A model generated the notes under the pieces. That model saw only the letters and a program-made list of their open reading frames with translations, was not told where the DNA came from and did no database searches. Positions 1 to 9,519 of a stretch of DNA of 64,000 bases are shown here, one piece after another. Origin of the DNA: Mesodorylaimus sp. YZB2_4 (lineage: Eukaryota > Nematoda > Enoplea > Dorylaimida > Dorylaimidae); the NCBI GenBank assembly GCA_030248295.1, contig JASANH010000851.1:310001-374000 (forward strand). Reading direction: 5' to 3'. A program made the position numbers and the translations under genes. Position 1 is the first letter of the stretch, and each line of letters begins with the position of its first letter.

Positions 1-430
1 GCGAACATCTTGTGATTTTCAGAAATCACATGAAATCACATGCTCTTCACGTGATTTGCGATTTTCGCCAATAAATCGATGATTTGAAGTATCGCGCGAC
101 GTGATAAAATCGAAAATCAGTCTGATAGCTGGCTAATCAAATGATCGATTGTGACTCCAAACTGACTAATTCTTGACTTTCTTCATCCTGTGTCAATCAT
201 TGCACCACTTTTGCTGAGAATTTTTGAAATTTGTCATAAGCAGCTTCACGAATTACTCGATTCTTATGTGAACAAATCACTGATGACGTGATTCCTGAAG
301 ATAAGATTCAAACAAATCATGCGATTCCGGGAAAAAATCACAAATCACGTGACGATCACGTGATCACATGATTTTCACGTGATTTCTGAAAATCACGTTA
401 TCTTCACCCTGTTTGCGAGATAAAATTTAA
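1..430. repeat. Upstream block of CACGTG palindromes
   Basis: Non-coding DNA upstream of SKP1. The palindrome CACGTG occurs at 48-53, 346-351, 357-362 and 376-381, mostly embedded in AATCACGTGATT-like contexts, with several half-matches (ACGTGAT near 100 and 280). The two ends of the block, around 10-60 and 330-400, look like inverted copies of each other, so this may be a small inverted-repeat element rather than an evolved promoter. CACGTG is the core site of bHLH-Zip factors, but no function is shown here. Confidence 0.5.
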
Positions 431-743
431 AAAATTTGATTGCTGGCTAGTCAAATAACAAATTGATCTGCCAAACACACAAATTCTTGGCTTTCTGCTT
501 CTTCAAATTCTCCTCCGGTTTAGGCGGGTGAAGTTTTAAATTTGTCATAAGCGGCTTGACATTGCTCCCAGATCTCGTGCCAAGTGTGCGCACGGAGCCG
601 CCAAGGAGAAAAAAGGCATTTTCCACTTTTCGTTTCGCTTCATCGAAATTTCGTGTCGTAACCTGTGACGGTGCAGTTATCATATTCATCAAAATACTAT
701 TAAAAAAGTATTCGAGCAAATAAGATTAATTAAAAGAAAGAAA

Positions 744-3235
744 ATGAGCGGTCAAGGAAAGAAAGTCAGGTTACAAAGCTCGGATGGCGAAGTTTTCGAA
801 GTGGAAACCGAAATTATCAAATTATCGAATACTATAAAGACTATGCTGGAAGGTAAGATAAACTTTGTTTTTGAGAAATGTGCCGGTTTTTTTGTAATTT
901 TAGAGGAAATTTCGTTCAAGAAATTTTGTTCGTTCATATATGTCGAAATTACTTTTTTTTAAAAATCGATGTCGATCTTTTTTCGTTTCGAACATTTACA
1001 CGGATAAAAATTCGACTTAAAGGCCTAAGAAATTGAAATATTCTAAAATCTCTTTGGGATTTTTAGATTTGGGCGTGGAAGATGAAGAAAGCGAAACGGA
1101 AATGATCCCGTTGCCGAACGTGAATGCGGCCATTTTAAAAAAGGTACGATTGTACGATTTTCATTTGTTTCCCTCATTCCGAATCGAAAATTTTTTGGTA
1201 TTTCGAAATAAATATCTTTAGAACACTTTTGATTCGGAATTTTTCAAAACTTCTGATTAGAAAGCGTAGATTTTCTTCGAAGTTGTGACTCAAACATTTC
1301 TTCGAAAAATTGACTTGACCACATTTTTCAAGAATCTAAAATAGAGACCAATGTTTCAGGTTATTCAATGGTGTACTTATCACAAGGACGATCCGCCGCC
1401 ATTAGAAGAGGACGACAACAAGGAAAAACGAACGGACGATATCAGCTCGTGGGACGCCGAATTCTTGAAAGTGGATCAAGGCACTTTATTCGAGTTGATT
1501 TTGGTGAGTTTTCATTGTTTTTCAGTCAACAATGGGGTGGAAACGAAAAAAATCAGATGAAACTGGCGGGATTTCCGTAAAAGCCTGGAAACCGCCACTG
1601 TTACCCAAAAAATATTGATTTTTCTGTCCACATCCTGAAATGAGATTTTTTGGAAGATAGCTGGAAAAAGCGCGGGCCTTGAGAAAATTATGGGGTATTC
1701 TTAATAATTATCGATTTTTTTCACCCTGGGAATGGCAGTTGAAACTGTTAAGCTCCTTTTTTGGGCTGGGTTGGATCAAACTAGGAAATGGCATGGGAAT
1801 AATTTTATTTAATTCCATCACTTTTCGCCATAAAAGAGGAATTTTTATGGGTTTACGGTGAGAGAAGGTTTCTAAAAGGTTTTTAGCTGAAAAATGCAAA
1901 CTTTTGAGGTTTATATTTGTGTGCGAGTAATTGCAAGCGTTCTTGGCATTAGAAACTTGCAATTATTTTGTATGTAAATCTGCGTAAAAGACGAAAAAGT
2001 CAGGGGATATTATTTTCGTAATTGATTAATAAATTTGACTTTTGATCAGTTAATTAAGTAACTAATTAATAGAATAATTATGTGATTCGATCGAATGGGA
2101 CTATTTTCCAAACATTTCAGGCGGCTAATTACATGGACATCAAAGGACTGTTGGACGTGACGTGCAAAACGGTGGCCAACATGATTAAAGGAAAAACTCC
2201 CGAAGAAATTCGTCGCACTTTCAACATTAAAAACGATTTTACACCGCAGGAGGAAGAACAGGTGAGTTGGAATGGTTTTATGGCAGCATCGACCGACCTG
2301 AGTTGCGAGGCCACCGAGCCGAGATGATCGAAAAAGGGCGCCCGTAGGCAGGATGAGGATACTTTTGGCGGGAATTCAAAATTCCTAAACAGCTATGGTC
2401 AGTTCCCCAAAATCGATGTGGCCTGGATCGGATCGGTCGATGCTGATTTATAATCAGTTACAGTGCAGATGAGCAGACGGTAGACTCGACGAATCTAAGT
2501 CAAAATCACATAGCTTTCGGATTGGTCATTGTGGACATGAAAATAGGAGAATAGGAAAAACACATTTTTGATGTGGGTGTGTAAAATATAGTTTCAGATG
2601 GGATGGATCTCCTGCAGATCCTACCAGGGTCAGGGTAGGCTTGAGAGGAAGATGAATTGGATCCTCCGAAGATCTGTGGTTGTATCCGTGAGCTTTTATC
2701 GACCGATCTGACAGTTGGATGGGCAACTAAAAGTTTTTGCGTTGTATCTGCCGAAATGAGAAAAATTCCCGTCTTTTCTCTCGAAGTAGCATTTAATGTC
2801 GGTTTGGCGCTGGTTGGCCGTGTGTCGTTTAAAGTGGACTGACTGAGAGTGACAGCGAGGAAGCAGGGCGGGTTGGTCAGGACCCGTCCCAATCACTCTT
2901 TTTATTTTTGAAGCGTATTAGCCAGATCAGGATCAAGGCCAGGATCGGATCGGTCGATGCTGGGTGGCTGCTAGCATATTCTGCAGTTTGATGGGCATAT
3001 CTGCAGTATAATCAGGGAATATCAGGTTTTGCCTTTCTGAGAGCATAAGCCAGAGTAAATGTGACAATTTCACTTTTCACCAGTGTGAGCGAATTGCTGC
3101 GCAAATTAAACAGGAGTGCACACAAATGTTTGGCAAAACTAGTTTCCCCTCAAATTCTCGTCCATCACGATATAATTGCTGTCTTATAAATTGTATATTC
3201 AGATTCGAAAGGAGAACGCTTGGTGCGAGGATTAA
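744..3235 (+). CDS. SKP1: SKP1, SCF ubiquitin-ligase adaptor (5 exons)
   Basis: SKP1 links cullin-1 to F-box proteins in SCF E3 ligases in cytosol and nucleus. Exons by splice signals and phase: 744-852, 1067-1143, 1360-1503, 2121-2261 and 3203-3235, giving 167 residues, close to the usual 163. The N-terminal BTB/POZ fold starts [14 protein letters not shown]. The middle carries the acidic variable loop ([17 protein letters not shown]) and the [16 protein letters not shown] signature. The C-terminal F-box-binding helices read [20 protein letters not shown] and [20 protein letters not shown]. The tiny last exon encodes [10 protein letters not shown], so the family's terminal WCE motif is intact. 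All donors are GT and all acceptors AG. A possible poly(A) signal (AATAAA) lies near 3462. The start is the first Met of the conserved N-terminus. Confidence 0.97.
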
Positions 3236-3504
3236 TGGCGACTCGACTTGGCGTAATCGATCGATGAAATGGTGTAAAAGTAGATAGGAGTCATTTTTGC
3301 GCTATATAATACGCTTGTCGATGTTTCAATGTTTTGCTTTGATCATTTACTGTTTCCTTAATCCAAGAATTTTTTGTGACACAAGCTATATCTAAAATTA
3401 GATGTGTAAGTGGCGCCAAAGTGATACTCCTTCCATCAGGACAGTAACAGGCGTTTCGTAAATAAAAGTTTTTAATGTGCTGTAATGTGAGTACGTAATG
3501 TGAT

Positions 3505-3890
3505 TGGTTGGCTGATATGCCCGCCCCCTCGCAACAATTGGCTGGCTTCAGCCTCCCCAGCAATGATTGGCGACTTATAACTCCACCCCTCGCAGTGATT
3601 GGTTGGCTGATAGACTCGCCCCTCGCAACAATTAACTTGTAGCTCCGCCCACCTGTATGATCGGTTAGTTCTAGCTCCACCCCTCGCAGTGATTGGATGG
3701 CTGATAGACCCGCCCCCTCGCAACGATTGGCTGGCTTCAGCCTCCCCAGCAATGATTGGCGGGTTATAACTCCACCCCTCGCAGTGATTGGTTGGCTGAT
3801 AGACCCGCCCCTCGAAACAATTGGCTTGTAGCTCCGCCCACCTGTATGATTGGTTAGTTCCAGCTCCACCCCTCAAAATGATCGGCTGGT
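3505..3890. repeat. Minisatellite of alternating CCAAT-box and GC-box motifs
   Basis: Two direct units of roughly 185-190 bp (about 3515-3700 and 3702-3888), each built of about 30-bp subunits. Almost every subunit pairs an ATTGG (inverted CCAAT box) with a CCGCCC/CCACCCC or GCCCCTC GC-box-like stretch. The array stays open in two minus-strand frames because it is repetitive; these are not treated as genes. Related subunits resume at 4134-4235 beyond a low-complexity insert. Confidence 0.8.
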
Positions 3891-3934
3891 AGTGTGATGT
3901 AGTTACCGATGTCTAGGGGCGCGAATTCACTAAC

Positions 3935-4130
3935 TCAGACTACACCACACAAACAACCAAACAAAAGAGGAAAGACCGAACGAAACAAAAACAAACGAAA
4001 AAAAAAAAACCAAACACACAAACCCACAAACAAAACAAAAACAAACAAAAAAAAAAAAAAAAAAAAAACCAAAAAAAAAAAAACCACAAAAAAAAAAAAC
4101 CCAACAAAAAAACCACCCCCCCCCCCAAAC
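3935..4130. repeat. A/C low-complexity tract inside the minisatellite
   Basis: CAAA-type simple sequence grades into long A runs and ends in a C run near 4115-4127. It separates two parts of the CCAAT/GC-box array. Expanded simple repeat or assembly noise are both possible. Confidence 0.8.
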
Positions 4131-4133
4131 CCC

Positions 4134-4235
4134 GTAGCTCCGCCACTCGCGCTGATTGGCTGCCTGCCAGGAGCCCAACCCACCTGCATGATTGGCTGGA
4201 GGGTCAAAGAATTGTCACTCCTTTAAACTGATTGG
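4134..4235. repeat. Distal block of the CCAAT/GC-box minisatellite
   Basis: Four further subunits with GATTGG (near 4154, 4190, 4230) and GCTCCGCC, matching the array at 3505-3890. The array is therefore interrupted rather than duplicated independently. Confidence 0.65.
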
Positions 4236-4865
4236 TTTACCAGCCGAGTGTGCTGAAGTTCATGACTGCGCATAGTCCACACATGCAGCATCTTGTCCTT
4301 CGTCAGCTGCTTTGGTGTTTCCTATCTGACACAGGCCATGCACAGAAAATGACTGCCTCTGGTTTCCCAACCTCGTGCGAACCTGAGACTCAACTGCCCT
4401 ACAAACAAACAAATACGAGTCAATCAGGTTTCCTTTCCACAAAGCACTCCAACTTCGTTTCAATAACAATGCAATGCAGGTAAGCATATCAGGCCCGTAT
4501 GCAACCACGATCCACAATCAATTTCTAAATCACGAGGGCATGAATCCAACACTTATGTAAAGATAAGAATGCAAATTCCTGCACTTCATGTCGATTATTC
4601 ACGTTTTTTTACATCAAAAAGTTGTCTTCAACAAACTCAAAAAAGTGAGCCCCCAAAGCACGCGCACATGGACCACGAAAAAAATAAAACAGCAAATGAA
4701 ATGATCTAACTGATGAAATATGAAATCAGAAACAGCAACCACCTCTGATCAATCGACCGATCGATAAATATTTGATCCCATCAATCAGCTTCCACCTAAA
4801 ACGAAAGCCAAGTGAGCACGACTCTGGACATAACTTGCAGAAATCTGGCACGATACGAATCTCAG

Positions 4866-5055
4866 GCCCTCGAGTGCGTGTAACCATCTAAAGGGATCTC
4901 CATAAACCCACACCTCGATGCATGGGCTGCGACCTAGCGATAGGCGTCTGCCTCTTTTGCCGTAGGCGCATTTACTCTACAGGGGAGGGTTCGACTCCCG
5001 CCCGGGTAAAAATTAATTGTCAAATGTGTTCCTTCGCCCTCGAGTGCTTGGCTGT
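4866..5055 (+). repeat. tRNA-derived SINE, type 1
   Basis: A tRNA-like head has an A-box-like segment near 4930-4955 and a B box (GGTTCGACTCC) near 4988. It is followed by a CCCGGGTAAAA junction and a tail ending CCTCGAGTGC near 5038. The same head and tail recur in inverse orientation at 29,930, 38,030 and 56,720, and the tail alone at 45,425. This shared architecture defines a family. It is not a functional tRNA gene, because the acceptor stem does not pair. Confidence 0.65.
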
Positions 5056-5091
5056 GGATAAAGTATGACGTGATATGTTACCCCACACTCA

Positions 5092-7047
5092 TCATTTCCC
5101 AGTCATTAAACCTTGGTGTGAACGCACTGCCCCTACCTTGTTCACATAAGCGTCCAGATCGGCGTCTAATTGTTCCGCGGTCAAAGTCTCCTTCGGCTGA
5201 CGACCTCCGCGTCCACCTCGGCCTCCTCGCCCAGCCCCGCGTCCTCCACCGCGAACACCCCGTACACCTCGTCGAATTCTAAAAATACCAAAATCAATTC
5301 ACGTCTTCACAAGGAAAACCTCGCTTTCTTGCCCAGTATTCGTGCCCAAACGTGATCCCACACTAGCGCCCGATGCTGCCGCCGCAGTGGCACTATTCGC
5401 TCCGATTAATTGGATCTTCATCGGACGGCCTGCAAAATCGATAATATTGATTTTCGGTATTTATCAATCATGGGGATCGATTGTAACCGATCGATCATGG
5501 CAATCACACATGTCGATCATTTACAACATTCGATTACACCGATTGATCATGGCAATCAATTAAAGCAATCCATCATGGCAATCGATTATAACGATCGATC
5601 AAAGCACTAGATTGAACCGATCGATCATGCAATCGATTGTCACTTTCTCAAATCAATATTACCTAAAAATGATTAAGCTCCCTGCACGATTGCCCTAACC
5701 TCCTCCTGGACTTGGCCCCATCCCCTTCTTGATGCCTTTGCAACTACATGCAGCCACCCCCAAAAAAGGCACCCAAACATTCCCGCCGTGTGCACTCCCC
5801 CAACTCACCATCCAATGGAATATTATTGTATTGTTTGACAGCGCGCACAGCGTCCATTTTACGTTCGAAAATAACTTCGGCCGAGCCCAAAGAACGACCC
5901 GTTTTATCGTAATGAACGGCCGCACGCTTCAATGGACCAAACTCTCCAAACAATTCCTGAAAATAAAAACATTTTTCTTCTTTTCCTGAAAAACTGATTC
6001 AAATTTTCAAAAAATCTGATTCAACTGTTTCGTAGCATTTCTGCTCGAAAGTTTAAAAACCTCTCTGCTTGATTTTCAGTTTCAAATACTTTTTTGATTT
6101 TACATCTAAATTTGAAATTTATGTATTCTCGTCATCTCTGAGATTAACAAAAATCAAGGCGATCGATCATTGATCGAGCAAATGATTATAGCAATCGATC
6201 GTAACTGATCATGGCAACCGATTAGCGCGGCTGATCAAAGCGAGAGATCACAGCAATTGAGGTTAACAATTGATTATAGCAGTCGATGACAACTATCGAC
6301 CACAGCTGATCATAGCGACTGACTATCGCAATCGATGATAACGATCGATCACAGAAATAGTCAGGTTCTCAGATCAAAATAACATTTCAAGGCGAGTTTT
6401 ACGAAATCCTGGACTTAAATCCTGGATTTCGATTATCGCACGATCAGAGGAACCATCGGATTTATAAAATTCAAGAAACTAATGTGCACAACACTTTCAA
6501 AAATCCACTTTATTTACCCTGACATCGGAATCGGAGACTCCGAAATCGAGATTGCTGATAATCAATTTGGTCGTTGCATTAGCGCCACCGACATCGCTCG
6601 AACGCAAGAAACGGCCGCCACCGCCAGCATTGCTTTCGTAATCATTGAAACGATCGTGTTGCCATTGTCCTTGAGGAGTTCTGTTCGATGGCTAAAAAAA
6701 TATTATTCAGAATCGGATCAGCTGGAAAAAAACCACAAGATTTGAAATGATTTTGAGCACTCTCAAACTCCGGTTTTAACACCCGCTAAAATCTCTGAGC
6801 AAAGTTTCCGACAGGTGACACAAGAAAATTAGAAAAGCATGGAAGTCACAGGATCAAAGTAACAAAATCCCACAAAATAAAGACTTACCCGAGCGAAATT
6901 GGCCAATGCTCTGGCTTTATTCAATCCAAATCCACGACGAGTACCGAAGCCTCGTCCACCGGCGCCACGTCCTTGGCCTCGACCACGACCACCGCCGCGT
7001 CCACTTCCTCGTTGTTGCTTGATAATATCATCCAACGATTGATCCAT
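5092..7047 (-). CDS. ALYREF: ALYREF/THOC4 mRNA export adaptor (5 exons)
   Basis: Nuclear adaptor that loads the export receptor NXF1 onto spliced mRNA as part of TREX. Exons: 6889-7047, 6518-6691, 5809-5956, 5333-5429 and 5092-5278, in phase, about 254 residues. The N-terminus [13 protein letters not shown] is the UAP56-binding motif, followed by an RGG/GRG arm. The RRM has RNP2 [13 protein letters not shown] and an RNP1-like [21 protein letters not shown] second GRG-rich arm precedes the C-terminal motif [13 protein letters not shown], which resembles the N-terminal one, as the family requires. The exon 4 donor that keeps frame is GG|GCAAGA, implying a 53-nt GC-AG intron. The 3' end is uncertain: a donor at 5137 could splice to an unseen last exon instead of reading to the stop at 5092. 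Confidence 0.94.
5455..5645. repeat. GATCGATC-rich degenerate tandem repeat in ALYREF intron 3
   Basis: About eight imperfect units of roughly 20 bp, each with a GATCGATCATGGCAAT-like core and alternating 'aacc/aaag' spacers. The same unit fills part of intron 2 at 6150-6355, so the repeat has invaded or spread between two introns of one gene. Confidence 0.6.
6150..6360. repeat. GATCGATC-rich degenerate tandem repeat in ALYREF intron 2
   Basis: Same family as 5455-5645: repeated GATCGATC, GATCATGGCAA and GCAATCGAT words at about 20-bp spacing. It is non-coding. Confidence 0.55.
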
Positions 7048-8570
7048 TTCTTTGTCGAAAATACGACGACTTCGAGGAAATACTTTTCAAAAATTGAAAC
7101 TTTCGATTGCCCGTTGACGAACGAAACGAAATTGGAGCCTAGGGCTGAGAGAACCAAATAGGAAAATGCACATATTTGATGAGTGCTGTAATGCGTGGGC
7201 GCTTGTTGTGGTCGCGTGGAAGTCGACGACGACAAACGCCCTCGGCTTGTGAAGATGATAACGCATTTCTAGAAGCTCTTTTTCCTCCTCATCTCCGACC
7301 GCGATTATGTAGAAAAACCGAGTCGTCAGTAGAGAACACCGATGAGATTTCTCTCTTTCTTCCCGCATTTTCACCACCCAATGACCGAAAACCACGCCAT
7401 ACCAACCACAAATCTTGCATGTTGGTCGTCGTTGAAGAAAATTTTGAATTTTTTAAACTACGTGATTCGAGAAAACAACCATTCGGGACAAAACATTTCG
7501 ACAAACGGGATTATCCGTTTAAATCGATAGAAACAGCTTACTGAACAATCATTTTCGAAACCGAATTTCATGGAAACTTCGAACGACAAAGCAGACGACA
7601 TTTTTTTGTAAAACGCCAAAGTGAGGCGAAAAATAAAATTTACCTTCAAAATTTTTGATAAAATAAAACTGTCGACCTAACGGGAATTATGAACCGAAGT
7701 TTTCTCAATAGGGAACCCGATTGAACAACAACTTTTCCCTTCCTATTCCGTAAAAAATTCTACGTCGACCACGCGCAAAAAATTTCCGATCTCGTGATAT
7801 AAGCATGCGCACACCAACGCCAACCCAATATGGTAAAATTAGGTTTCGGATAAAAGCTTTCAATGCGATCACAGTAAGCAAAATGGTAAAAGTGAGATTC
7901 AGACAAAAAATTAAATTCTGTTTTTACGGTTTTTCACTCTCACACCTTGTAGTCCTTCATTGATCAAAGTCCCACTCATCCGAGCTCGTTTTCCTTACAT
8001 TCGAATCCACAAAACACCGAGAAATAGAAAATCCAAACACAAAAAATCAAAAAAAGAAACTTTCTGCAACATACTTAGTATCTTAGTGGATACATTGTAC
8101 AAGCCAACATAACTGTCATTTCCTGCACAATACCTCTTTTATTCGACAAGTACGCCATACAAATAGTTTTGCTTAGCAAACTTGCGTCAATCTGTTTTGA
8201 TCAACCAACAATAGCTTCTTTGATTGCGGCCACATACTGCGCTGGCACCCAATACAGCCAATAACGCGACGCCTCGGTCGGCCCTAATTGTAAACCCTGT
8301 AATCACAAAGATGTCAGTAGGACTAGTGCAACAAGATAATGGTCGCGAGGTCCATTCCTACAGGCTGGCCTTGATGAAGACTGAAACATACACAAAACGG
8401 GTTCTGGCTGCCGTGGAGATGGGGCCTAACATGACACACCTGTCCTGGTCGAACTCATAAATGCTCATAAGAATAATTCATCCCACTGGCACATTCCATC
8501 TGGTCAGGCAAAACATGCAATCCCAAGCGATCGCCTGTCTGACCCTACGCGGGCTCGCCACTCCATACCA
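7048..8570. other. Intergenic, no gene seen
   Basis: The 5' flank of ALYREF. Short frames occur on both strands, but none shows family resemblance or splice support. No clear repeat was recognised. Confidence 0.5.
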
Positions 8571-8572
8571 GG

Positions 8573-9142
8573 TCTGGATCAAACGCAGGCATCGTTTGGC
8601 TATCCATTAGATTCACTGTACTCCATTATTACTACTTATAGGATTCACTAGATCACTTATTCTAGCATATCGCAGGGGCGAGGGTTCGATACCCACTCAG
8701 GTCAACTTTTTTGGTGCGTCTTGACTGCTGATTTCTTTTTAGTCACGCTCCCAAAGCTTTTCCTTCCTATCAATGTTTCTTTCGCATGTATCCCCGATTA
8801 GAAGCCTTCGATTTCATTCCAGTCGCACATGCCACCAGCTCAGAAACTGATCCAACCCAACCACGTCCTTAGCAAGCCTATCAATCTCAGCAGAACAATC
8901 GAATCCATACCAATTCTAAGTTAAATGCAGGAATCGTCTGGCTATTCATAGGATTCACTGGACTATTCATTATTCTTGCACACCTCATCGTCAGAGGCGA
9001 GGGTTCGATACCCACTCAGGTCAAAGTTTTTCGTATGCCCAGACTACCAATTCTGACCTCTCATGTCAAACTGCCAAACCTATTCCTTCCAATGAACGTT
9101 ATTTTTGCAAAGTATCCCCGATTAGAAGCCTTTGATTTCCCA
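8573..9142 (+). repeat. Tandem pair of tRNA-like repeats
   Basis: Two diverged direct copies of about 230-240 bp, near 8573-8818 and 8911-9142. Each contains GCAGGMATCGTYTGGCTAT, then a tRNA B-box-like GAGGGTTCGATACCCACT, and ends near CCCCGATTAGAAGCCTT. This is probably a tRNA-derived SINE family distinct from the one at 4866. Confidence 0.6.
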
Positions 9143-9519
9143 CTCCTCAAAAAAGCAACATGTTCTTGGACCCCCCGTGACACAGAGAATGTGTGCGTTC
9201 TCAGACACCAACTAGGATTGACGCACGATTCCTAGCATCCTAGCATCTGGTTAACATCGTTATCCAAGCTCGCTTAGAGATCACCCGATTTCCACACACG
9301 GAAGCAAAGACCAGGCTCAAAGGGCAAACCACTGGGGAAATGCAGAGGGCAAGTCAGCGAGAGGCACAACAATTAACACCCTCTGACTGGAATAGTGCCC
9401 ACAAAATCCGTCCCAGGAATTCGAATTCACTAGGCTATCCGACTTCTCAGCTTATAATCCAGTATCCGATACTCAGATGCCACGGTTGAGGTTGACCCCT
9501 TCCCCCATTTTAGAGGCTA

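Noticed and set aside
447-719. 90-codon minus-strand frame upstream of SKP1
   Set aside because: No family resemblance; overlaps a dispersed repeat word (GTCATAAGCGGCTTGA) and the SKP1 5' flank.
3291-3876. Long minus-strand frames of 192 and 134 codons
   Set aside because: They are translations of the CCAAT/GC-box minisatellite in two frames, with matching repeats in the peptide. Repeat length, not selection, keeps them open.
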